This document shows, in pieces, positions 41,271-53,905 of a stretch of DNA of 64,000 bases. Under the pieces are notes generated by a model. That model searched no databases and was not told the DNA's origin. It worked only from the letters and a program-made list of their open reading frames with translations. Source of the DNA: Petrosia ficiformis (lineage: Eukaryota > Porifera > Demospongiae > Haplosclerida > Petrosiidae); NCBI GenBank assembly GCA_947044365.1, contig OX345649.1, positions 4,329,905 to 4,393,904 of the forward strand. Direction: 5' to 3'. Within the stretch, counting starts at the first letter, position 1, and each line of letters opens with the position of its first letter. The position numbers were made by a program, and so were the translations under genes.

Positions 41271-43744
41271 CTATAGAGAAGCCTTTGGTTTCATGAAGCG
41301 ATCAATCTTAAAAGGTGAAAGGTCGTATGATGGAGGATGACCCAGTGCTATCTCACTCAATATTTTACCAACTATTGGTGCAAGTTTGAATCCATGACCT
41401 ATATGATGAAGAGAGTCACATGTTCAATTAATGTATAATGCTGTCAGACCTGAAAATCCAGCTCCAATAATTACATTATGACAGAATGGGTGTCTATCTA
41501 GAAATGGACCTTTGTCTGGCTGAAGATAATCACATCATGCAAATTTAACATGGAGTGTATATCAGTTATTCACAATTACAACTTACTGTCTCTGTGTACA
41601 TGCAGATCTCTACAATGGATGGTTTCTTGGTTACTCCTTTGAAATGTTTCTGAATAAATTCAGTCACTATTTCACTGGTAGCACTATCACAAGAACTAGC
41701 ATCTCTTTCATCTGGATCAGAAATCTCAGGTGCGCTGTGATAACCAGCCTATACATCAGGGAGAAAAAAGAATGATTAGATGGTTTGAAGAGAAAATCTT
41801 AACACCCTAAAGATGAACAGTTATATTAACAAAATAATGGTTACTATAGCTACAATGATCAAGAGATTGGAATCTGTGTACACGACTTGTGTGGGATAAA
41901 CAATTTCATGCCAATTACTTCAAGCCTTTGCTATTCTCATACCTACATTTCATGCACCCATCTAACTTTGTTTTGATATACCTGCATGTATAGTTTGCTT
42001 CCCAGAAATATAATTAGCGTGGTGCATGAAAGCCACACAAATGCTGTTTAATTTTCCAAGAACTTATGTCATCATTCAAGATTCTTTGTTGATGTATATT
42101 TATACTAAACACCCAAACCACTAGCTATTCAATTAGCTAGCTTTTACTGCAGTGTTACTACCTTCAAAAGACCAGGGTATTCATGAATAGGTAGTCCATA
42201 AAACTCTTCTACAGAATCTCCTACTAGTTTTTTGTGAATAAAAGTAGGAAATTTGGAGGATGAAAATGCTTCAGGATTGCTTGTAGACCAGTACAGTGCT
42301 TCAGTCCTTTTTATCTATTACAATAAAATAGATATATAAAATTATATATACTGTACTAATTGACATATTTATTCTAACTGGTTGAAGATTTTGTTTTCAA
42401 GCTGGAAGGTTGGTAAAAAGTGTAAATACATTTTTAAGGCTAAAATAACTTAAACTGGTGTAAACAGGTTTAAGTGATCTGGATTAGTCTATTCTATTAA
42501 CAACACAAACTACCTTTAGTGGTAGTGTTAATCCTGTTGTTTCTAATAGTTTATTAGTCCAAGCACCAACAGTAACTATCACTTTCTTAGCTCTGAAACT
42601 GCCTTTGTTTGTTTCTATAGTGACCACTGGTCCAGGAATGAGTCCGGTGACCTTGTGACAGTCTAATAGTTGTCCACCGTTACGTACAAACAATTCCTAG
42701 ACAATGACAACAGATAAATAGACAGATAAAAAGAACATAAATTGTAACTACTTGCATTGCAGCTACTGCAATCGTAGCTCTTAATATTCCTCCATATTCT
42801 TCAAATATACAGAGATAGTCATCAGGTAATTGTAACTGTTGATTATACTCTCTATTAGCTTCACTTCCTGTCATTATTTTGTGAGGAATATTATTCAGTT
42901 TTATGGAATTGATAAACCTTTTCACACAGTTATCACCAAACACAAGAATACCAGTTTTACTGGAGATGAGATTAAGACACACATTATAGTATTTCGGTAA
43001 ACAGAAAGATGGATATGAACAGCTGGGCAAGCAGATGGACAATGACTAGTAAAATAACAAAAGACAGTGGCTTAACTACATGCAGGCAGAAGGCACACAT
43101 AGGCACGTGTTTCAAGTGATACAAATAATTAGGGATAGATTATTAGAGGTGGGGGTCGTTCCATTTAAAAGCAGGTACAAAAATTGTAGGACGATGAACC
43201 AAATGGCCAAAGAGCACTAGTTGAAAGTGTATAGAGAGAACACAGGGCAAGGGTAACCAACTAGGAACTGATTTTACAAGTATTTGAAAATGACCACCCC
43301 GTCATGAATGATTATTGAGAAACCATGCGTTTAGTATCCAGGGAACTCTCCAAAGCTAGCTATACCACAGACTACAGATGACCAACTGTGTATTTACTGA
43401 TCATGAGAATAAAAAAACACAACACTCACTGATAAAGTTTCTTTCCAGACTGTTGCTCTATTTCTGACCACAATCTAAAAGCCTCTTCCATCATTTTCAC
43501 AAAGTAAGGTTGATCATAAGCTTTACGGGTGATTCTAGATCCTCCATGAGAACTACCACGTGTATGAAGAGCATCAAACTGTATGGAGAAATGTGAAAAC
43601 AGTTGTACATATTAGAATAACATATTATAAAGTAGATCTAACCTGTTCTAACATGAGCACATTCTTGGTACCTCTGGATGTCAGATAATATCCAGTGGCA
43701 CTTCCCTCCACTCCTGCACCAATTACTATAACCTCATATATCAT
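41271..43744 (-). CDS. PIPOX: Peroxisomal sarcosine/pipecolate oxidase-like protein, copy D
   Basis: Eight exons (43643-43744, 43430-43578, 42752-42959, 42514-42696, 42162-42314, 41587-41748, 41450-41519, 41271-41398) give 384 residues. It starts [15 protein letters not shown], carries the covalent-FAD cysteine in [10 protein letters not shown], has the complete GAGFSGHGFK block, and ends KPKASL. It is the most separate member of the A/C/D group in exons 5-6, yet the second half of exon 3, intron 3 and exon 4 are nearly identical to A and C, a sign of gene conversion. Its start codon is 108 bp from that of ACAD10 on the other strand, so the two oxidative enzymes share a promoter region. Confidence 0.9.
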
Positions 43745-43852
43745 TGGGATCAAATACACAAGAAGAACACATGTACATGATAATACAATCTACTATTTAT
43801 AGGCAAAAAAAATAATTAAAAATCTATCTAGGGACTTACTCAGTTCCTGAAA
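43745..43852. promoter_or_regulatory. Divergent promoter of PIPOX copy D and ACAD10
   Basis: Only 108 bp lie between the two start codons. The stretch is AT-rich with an A-tract at 43806-43822; no known motif was recognised. Confidence 0.5.
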
Positions 43853-46800
43853 ATGTCTGCAGTGTTTCGACGTACGTATTCTCTGTTTGAGCTGGTAGGA
43901 ACACAGGGCAGAACTTCTTGGAGTATTGGAAGAACATTGCAGTCTCCATATTTATTGCCCAGTAGCCGTCATATTTCTCACACAGCAAGCTTAAGTAACA
44001 AGCCAAAAGCTGTTGTGTTTGATTTGGGTGGGGTAGTAATACCATCACCTCTTCCTCTTATTGCAAACTTTGAAATTAGACATTGTTTACCAAATGACTC
44101 AGTAAATGCTACCATTAGACATTATGGAAAAGAAGGTGCATTTGCTCATCTAGAGCGAGGAGAACTCACCCTTGAAGGATTTTGTGCCCCTTTCGCTGAA
44201 GAGTTTTCAAATCTCCATGGGATTACTGTTACAGAAGATCAAATTTGGGAATTGGCAACAGTTCTTGGAGGGATAGACGACTCAATGAAAGGTCCCTATC
44301 AAGAGGTTTTGAATCTCATATTGAGACTCAGAGATCAAGGGATCAAAACTGCAATACTTACAAACAATTTTCGATTTGACAATGGGAAAACTGCGTTACC
44401 AAAGGGAGAGCTAGGAGTAGATTTGGTTAGTAATAATGTTCAATGCATGTCCATACTTCTTTACTTTACCTTCCAAATCCCTTCTTTAATATATTCATGG
44501 TGTGTGGAAATAGTAAGCTAACTGTTGCCTATTTCACCAACTCATGTCCTGCTCCCAACACATGGTTTTTATATGGTCGAGTTTCAAATTTATCGGACAT
44601 TAAAAAAAAAGTTTTTGATAAGTTTTGAAGCATGGGCCAAATTGGCTCAACAATGGTTAGTGTGTGTGCCATTGGGAATACATCTTGAGCCAATTAATTA
44701 AGAGTTAATGCTGTTAGTGACAATATAATCATAATTAACTGCGTCACTGGCCCAAAGAGAGAACTATGCAATGCCAAATAAGAAGCCCTTTGGGCCAATG
44801 GTGCACCATATAAGCTTATCAAAAACACTGTTCAAAAATGTATCGAACAATGTCTGGCACGGCTGGCTGTTCCACACTGTTATATATATGTCCTCTTGTT
44901 TATCCTGTTATATTCATTTCTTTTGTTATCCACTCCATTCTTATTCAGGTATTACAATCATGTTTAGAGGGAATGAGAAAACCTGATCCTATTATATATG
45001 AGACTGTTCTTAATCGACTAGGAGTAGAAGCATCAGAAACTGTGTTTCTAGACGACATTGGTAGGAATTTAAAAGCTGCACAACAACTTGGAATAAAAAC
45101 AATCAAAGTTAGTTTAATGATTCCTTTCTCTTCTAATTTCAACTTGAAGTTAGCTTATATTACAATAATTCTTTCTATAATAATTACAATGGCTTGAATA
45201 TTACCAGCTGTATATTTGTCTAACTGTTTCTTCAAAGGTTGATGATATTCAAAAAGCAATAGAAGAAGTCAATCAGTTGCTATTAGGAGAGAACATTTCC
45301 ACAGGTATGACAGTATGGGAATTTGTCGATATAGGTATGGGAACTGGTCTAGCTGAATAATAGATGTATGCTATAATTAACCCTCACCCGCGTATCTTGT
45401 TGGAACGGAGGGTTACTGTAATCATTATATTATAGTGATTACTTGAAATCACCTTATTGTTAATAGATGAATGTCATAAAAGATATGTATAAATATAATA
45501 CATGTAGTTCCTGGTACAACTGAAGTAAACCCAAAGCTACGATTTCCAATTGAGCCTCTAGTGAAGTACCTTCAAGAAACTCATGGTTTAAGTCAAGAGG
45601 GACCACCCGTGGTTCGTCAGTTCAAGCATGGCCAATCGAATCCTACATATTATGTTGAATATAGTGGAGAGCAGCTGGTATTACGGAAAAAACCAGTAGG
45701 CTATTGTGTGTGTGCATGTGTGTGTGTGTTTCATGTGTAGGGTTTCAACTGATACCAAGGTTATGCCCTGAGATTCCCAATGTCTAATACTGAATATTAG
45801 CTATCATAACAGCAAATTTTACTGGTACTTTTAAAAATCAGCTACAAAAAAGCCTTCTAGGGCCCCAGAAGCTACCAGAAGCAACTTCAGAGACCCTAAA
45901 TACCCCTAGACCCCTAGGAGCAATGTGTTTTGCACTGATTGATTGTTCCCCCTAACAAAAAAATTCTATGTGTGTGTGTAATTTACTATTATTATTGTTG
46001 CTTAGCCTGGAAAACTCCTACCTTCTGCTCATGCTGTTGAAAGAGAATACAGGTAAATGTCACCAATATTTTATAGTGATAATTAACTCTTTCCTGTCTT
46101 GTTCTATCCCAGAGTGATGAAAGCTGTAAAAGAAGCTGGAGTCCCTATTCCCAAACTTCTATCCCTATGTGAGGACGACAGGTATGGGTTGGGGAATTAT
46201 TCCGTACTCATACCTTACTCTCAATTAGTCTTATAGGAACATCATTTTATCTAATGCAATACGTTCCTGGTCAAGTATTAAAAGACCCTTCATTATCATC
46301 TTGGGACCCTGCGAACCGAAGGGTCAGTTTAATAATAGTTTAATGACAGGGTCTAACTCCTTTTATTATGATTAGGTTATTTATGAGCAGATGTGTAACA
46401 CTTTAGCAGCACTTCATCGGGTAGATATCAACAAGTATTGTCTATCTGACTTTGGAAAACACGGTCAGTTACTAGTCTGGTACCCGTCCTTCGCATAGAG
46501 GAATGAGAGTCTTATGACATATGTAAACAACTCTTGTGTAAATGGAATGCAATTAAAGCAGAATCACCATCTTTTTGTGTAGGAATGCTAATCACGCTTA
46601 GGTAATTACAGAATAACAATGTAGCAGTATTGTTGCTATAGTACATAACATTACCCTACATATGTCACCAGACCCTTCCTCCTCTATGCGAGGGGGTGGG
46701 TACTAGACTTGTCAGTTACAGTGCCAGAATGGTGATGACACACAAATATAAATAAAGAATATCAGAAAAATGATATAATAATTATGTGTGGCTATAAAAA

Positions 46801-49715
46801 ATATTTCTGATCAAATGCTTAAAATACGCCATTTTGCATAGGAATTAGGAAACCATTTTCAATTTGGTATCCAGCTCACATCCTTCTTGAAAAACTCCTG
46901 TGATTTCTTGGTTTTTCCGATCTTTACTGAGTTACCCTATCCACCATTTCAAGTAGCCATGCTTAGTGAGTGTTTGTGGAATTATCAAGGGTCCTTCCTC
47001 TACAAAGCAGTCAAATATGATTCATAAGAGTTATTTCCACACCAAATAGTCGATTTTAACAAATTTGTTATATGAATAAACTGACTGACTGCTACTGACT
47101 GCAATAGTTTTGTATGTTATGGTAGTTGATTTGTGGTTAATGTGTAATTGTATATTTTGTATAATTCAGTATGTTGGGTACTGTGTATGCAATGTAATAC
47201 GCATTATAGTTTTGTGAGCAGGTTTTAATTTGATTGTAACAGGATTTTTAGTTACAGTAGAACCTCTGACACCTCCATACTAAATAAAGGAGACATAAAT
47301 AAAGGAGACCTACAATAAGGGTCATTAATGTTCACCATGACCTCAGAAAAATGTTCCTAACTTTAGTTTGGAATGTCCGACAATCTTTCACCATTTTCAT
47401 ATAATAGTCTTTACCGTTCTTTTTAAATGCATGTCAAATTTCAATCTATTGCTTCATCATTGAGTTACAGTATAATCATGTATTAACCTTATCACATTAA
47501 ACTATACACTATATAACATATAAAGTCATCACATCGTAATTTTGAGGACATCATGAATGTGAATAGACTATAGTTCTAAAGTGCCCTTTATAAAGAGATT
47601 CTATTCTGCAGTTTTGTTTCAAGTTGTCTCTCTTCATGTTGTCAACTGATAGGTAACTATGTAAGTCGTCAAATAGAAAGATGGTCTAAACAATATCATT
47701 CTAGTAAGACTCATGAAATAATAGAAATGGACAAATTGATGTCATGGTTACCATCTCAAGTGCCTGAAACTGACACTACTACAGTGGTACATGGAGATTA
47801 CAGGTCAGTCTAATAGTATATGGAACCAGATAATGAGGGTAACCTTGAGCTAAATCAGGGTCATATGGTACATCATGTGACCCAAAGAGCTTCTCATTTG
47901 GTGACATAGTTTCCTTTTAAGACACGGCGTGGATCTTGTAATGAGGTCAATCTTGAGCCAGATCAGTGTTTTGATATGCTCCAGGATTTCATTTAAGGGC
48001 GTGTGGGCATGGCTGTGCTCACCAATGGCTCAAGTTGTTTTTACAATGGTGCACACTTAATCAGTACTGTATATAAACATCAGTTATCACACTACACATT
48101 TTTAATTTGTGGTTGTTTGTGCTTGAATTTATATATTATATGTATGATCAAACAATACTCATGCATATCTTTGTTATAGAATAGACAACTTGATCTATAA
48201 TTCTGATGGTAGCAAGGTTTTAGCAGTTTTAGATTGGGAGCTGTCCACACTTGGTGACCCTCTTACAGACCTTGCTCTCTGCTGTATGCCATATCATCTG
48301 GAACCTGACACTGTAGCTTTGAAAGGTAATGTGTAACCTCTTTCTCTCTCTCTCTCTCTGTGCCTGTGTCTGTCTCTCTCTGTCTTTCCCTATCTCTGTC
48401 TCTCTCTCTGTCTTTCTCTCTGTCTCTCTCTGTCTCTCTGTCTCTCTGTCTCTCTCTTTGTCTCCCTCTCTCTGTCTCTCCTGCTTGTCTTTCATTTTAT
48501 TCTCGTTCACATATTTCCCTTCCCCCAGGTCTTAAAGGATATGATCTCCTTTCTCTTGGCATTCCTACTGAAGAGGAGTTTGTATCTATGTATTGTGAAC
48601 TCACTGGTACAACCAGTATTCCTAACTGGAATTTCTACATGGCTTTCACATTCTTCCGTATTGCAGCTATTCTACAAGGAGTATACAAGAGATCATTACA
48701 AAGTAAATGTTACTAACAAAGCATACTAGTATGTCAATAACTATTAGATTGGAAATTTTGCTGCTAAAACAATTTCAGTACTGATTACACTAATTTTAAA
48801 TTTAGAAACAAAAAAGTATCCCTATGATTACTTTGTAATCGCATCATTCCAACAATGATGTACAACAATGATGTTACATATTGGACTGTTATTACTCATT
48901 ATCAGATATTTGTTTTCTTAATTCTCCAACAGACCAAGCCAGTTCTGATAATGCCAGTTCTGTTGGTTTATTAGCAGAAGGATTTGCTAAGAAAGGATGG
49001 AGTATGACTAACAAACAAAATATTAATGGACGAAGATTTTTCTCTACTGCCTCATCATCTAATGAACGTGATACCACATGTATGTATGTATGTATGTATG
49101 TATGTATGTATGTATGTATGTATGTACATGTATGTATGTATGTGTGTATGTACATGTATGTATGTATCTATCTATATGTATCTATCTATGTATGTATGTG
49201 TGTACATGTATGTATGTATGTTGTATGTATGTATGTGTGTCTGTATGTATGTATGTATGTATGTATGTATGTATGTATGTATGTATGTATGTGTGTATGT
49301 ATGTATGTATGATTGTATGTATGATTGTATGTGTATATAATTATGTACATACGTACGTATGTACATGCATATGATTGGGGCAAACCTGAGAGAGCCCCAC
49401 ACTAGGAAGGTGGTTGACAATTTTCTCTATGTATAGATGTATGTATTGTACATGATTCTATTAAACTGCGTTGACTTTTCAATGAATTTCAAATAATGTT
49501 TGTATAGATATTCCATAAATATTTTATTGTTCGAATTGTTCAGTATGTATTTGCTTAGTGTTTAAAATTTGGTTATTCTAACCACACCTTCTCTGGCTCG
49601 TGGCCTCACAATGTTTGCATACATGCAAGCAAGCATTCTCTAGTATATATATGTATGATGTATGTATGCATGCACATATGTATGTAGATATATATGTACG
49701 TATGTATGTGTGTAC

Positions 49716-49746
<31 letters not shown>

Positions 49747-52700
49747 TGTATGTATGTATGTATGTATGTATGTATGTATGTATGCATGTAAATATATACT
49801 TATATGTATGTGTGATGTATATGCACATCCATGCGTAAATATGTATTCTAAGGTGTCCTTATAAAGAGGTTCCAATGCAGGTATGTATGTATGCATGGAC
49901 GTACTATGTACGATATTATGTATTGATAGCATACATGTACTTATTTATGTTTATAAGTATAAATTATATAATAATATTATTATTATATCTGTAGCTCTTC
50001 TTCTTGGTGATGTACTATCATACCCTTCCAAGTTAAAAGCCATAAGAGAACAAATAATAAGATTTATGAATGATCATATCTTTCCTAATGAAGACACCCT
50101 AAACGATCATGCTTCATCAAATGATAAATGGAGACCACACCCACTAATACAGGAACTAAAGGTTGTATCATATTTCCTACCATTTCAATACTTGTAATAA
50201 ATTAAAGAAATAAATTGTGTATGTATAATTATATAGTCTTAACGATATGTCGTATATACTTCATTTGCATTTTAATATTTACACAGGAGAAGGCCCATTC
50301 CCAAGGTTTATGGAACCTGTTTCTGCCTGTGGAGACTGATTCTGAAATAAAATATGGAGCAGGTTTAACAAATCTTGAATATGCCCACTTAGCTGAGATA
50401 ATGGGACAATCAGTATTTGCTTCAGAGGTACATGTAGGTATATACATGAATATTGTACATTTTCTAAATAGCGTTGTTTTAGTATGACAATAATGACCAC
50501 TTTTAATTAGGTTTTCTCTACTTTTAGTTATAGTTGTAGTATGACAATGTTCTTAAAATTTTAGTTATAGTTCTAATTGGTTAACTAAATTAATAAATTA
50601 TATTAGGCTTACTAAAGTCTGTTCACATTCAGGATGTCCTCCAAATTAGGATATGATGACGTAATATAGTGTATAGTTTAATGTCATAAGGTTAATACAT
50701 GATTATACTGTAACTCAATAATGAAGCAATGGATTGAAATTTGACATACACAAAAAAGAACGGGAAGGACTATTAGATGAAAATGGTGCAGGTGAAAAGA
50801 TTGCCAAATTGAAGTTATGAACATTTTTCTGAGGTCATGGTGAATGTGAATGACCTCAGAAAAGGGTTCATAACTTCAATTTGGCAATCTGAAATAAAGG
50901 GTTGTGGTTTTAGTTAACTAACTAAAAGTGGCCCTTATTGGCAAATTTTCATTTATTAAAGTAGACCTGTAATTTAGTTATAGTTTAATTAACTAAATGA
51001 ACAAATAAGATAATATGAAAGATAGATGTTGCTCAAAGCTAAGTACAACAAAGAAAAATGTGTGTGTGTGTCTGTTTGTCCATCTGTGTCATTAGGCATT
51101 CAACTGTAGCCCTCCTGATACTGGTAATATGGAAGTTCTACTTCGATATGGTACAGAGAAGCAAAAGGTATCTCATCTATAAATAGATTCTCAGGATTGC
51201 TATTATTAGAATGTTACTATAAATATTTTCTCAACTCATCCAGGAACAGTGGCTAATTCCATTACTAAATGGAGAAATTAGATCTTGTTTTGCCATGACT
51301 GAGCCAAATGTATGTTGTAATATTGTGATTTAATGCCTATTGTGAATGTGTGTGTGTGGTATATGTGTGCGGTATATGTTTGTATGTATATGTATGTATG
51401 TGGTATATGTTTGTGTGTGTGTGTCTGTGTAGGTGCGTAATGCTGCATGAGATGTATGTATTGTTGTGTATATGTATGTATGTGGTATATGTGTGCGGTA
51501 TATGTTTGTATGTATGTATGTGGTATATGTTGTGTGTGTGTGTCTGTGTAGGTGTGCAATGCTGCATGAGATGTATGTATTGTTGTGTATATGTTATATG
51601 TTTGTGTATGTGTCTGTGTAGGTGTGCAATGCTGCATGAGATGTATGTATTGTTGTGTACATGTTATATGTTTGTGTATGTGTCTGTGTAGGTGTGCAAT
51701 GCTGCATGAGATGTATGTATTGTTGTGTATATGTTATATGTTTGTGTATGTGTCTGTGTAGGTGTGTAGTACTGCCTTAGGTGTACATATGTGTGTCATA
51801 ACAGTATATGTATATAGTATGTTTGTGTGTATGTATGTGTCTGTGTTTGTGTTTGTATGTAAGTGTGAGCCAATACTGTTTGTGTATTACACTGTATGTG
51901 TGTGTAGTAGAGTAAGGTTTGGTACATGAGGTTAATTATGTGTATAATTAAAGGTTTGCTATGACTTACTGGATCATCCCTATGATTTCTTACCACATAG
52001 AATAATAATTATTAAGTATACGTGATCCAATCTTGGAAAAGGTGGCTAGCCATCTCACTTTCACTTTCTTTGATTAAACATTACCCTCAGTTTGTTTCCT
52101 CTACATTTTCCTGGCAGTCAGGATATAGAGTGGTTCCAAGATATTTAATGTGGTATACATTGTAAAATGCAGCCAAGTAGCGAGCATTTAAACTGATAAT
52201 CAGACTCATTGTCGCCCATTATTTATATTCAAATTGAATATCAGTAAATCTCTTATCAGTGTATCACCAATTTAAACACAATCGTTTGTTTGTATATTAG
52301 GTGGCCTCATCTGATGCTACTAATATCCAGTCTTCAATTACAAGAGATGGTGATAGTCATTATATTTTAAATGGACATAAATGGTGGATTTCTGGAGCTG
52401 TTGATGAGAGATGTAAAATTTGCATCTTCATGGGGAAGACTGACCCTTCTGCACCGAAACACAAACAACAGGTCAATTAGATTATGAGATAGTAATATAG
52501 GATTTAGAATACAGTTTGGGATTCAGGATTATCAAACTCAGATCGTGGTCAACCTGTGATAGCCTGCAGTATAAATATGTCTACATGTAATATTACATAT
52601 ACATATATGTACATGTATCAATGAATCATTGTACATATATGTACATGTATCAAACTATCAATGAATCATTGTACATATATGTACATGTATCAATGAATCA

Positions 52701-53860
52701 TTGTACATATATGTACATGTATCAATGAATCATTGTACATATATGTACATGTATCAAACTATCAATGAATCATTGTACATATATGTACATGTATCAATGA
52801 ATCATTGTACATATATGTACATGTATCAAACTATCAATGAATCATTGTACATATATGTACATGTATCAATGAATCATTGTACATATATGTACATGTATCA
52901 ATGAATCATTGTACATATATGTACATGTATCAAACTATCAATGAATCATTGTACATATATGTACATGTATCAATGAATCATTGTACATATATGTACATGT
53001 ATCAATGAATCATTGTACATATATGTACATGTATCAATGAATCATTGTACATATATGTACATGTATCAAACTATCAATGAATCATTGTACATATATGTAC
53101 ATGTATCAATGAATCATTGTACATATATGTACATGTATCAATGAATCATTGTACATGTATGTACATGTATCAATGAATCATTGTACATATATGTACATGT
53201 ATCAAACTATCAATGCAGCATTACATGTGTTTACATGTATTTAATGAATCATTACATGTGTGTGAATTATTTACATGTCACTAATGTGTACTTGTGATAC
53301 ATGTATTACATATATACACATGTACGTATTACATGTTTGTACATGTTAATAAAACCTTTTATGTAATGTTCTATTCGTCAGCATTTATAGATTATATAAT
53401 ACATGTAATTAATGAAATATTGCATGCGTGTAGTACATGTGTGTACATGTGGGCACATGTACTGTTCTGGTGGGTATATTTACAAACTATATCATATTTA
53501 TAGTGAGTAAGTTTAGATAAAGTAGAGTGGACTATAGTAGAGTTGTGTTTTATCAGCATATTTAGAATATGTTATTTGTATATAGTTATATTCATCATGC
53601 TTAAAAATTCCCTCTGTACAATCTACAACTATAGTGAAACTGTCATTTTGACTGTAACATTCCACATACTGTTTATCAGGAAAGACATAATATACACTAT
53701 ATATAGGTTTTCCCATTTGAATGTTCATGAGATTATAATTCCTTAATATGAGGAACTTAGTTTATTTAGAAAGTCCCTATTGATGATGACAAACTTCCTT
53801 TCTTTAGACATCATAATAATATCATTTGATTGAGTTATCTATCTACTATCTATCTATCTG

Positions 53861-53905
<45 letters not shown>

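Noticed and set aside
48229..48510. Arg/Glu-rich frame ([10 protein letters not shown])
   Set aside because: Produced by the TCTCTG simple-sequence tract in an ACAD10 intron.
49026..49932. Several MYVCMYVC and HTYIHTYI frames
   Set aside because: Translations of TATG microsatellites in both directions; no gene.
52621..53212. CRISPR-like array
   Set aside because: Units are contiguous with no unique spacers, and the DNA is a eukaryotic intron. It is a minisatellite.
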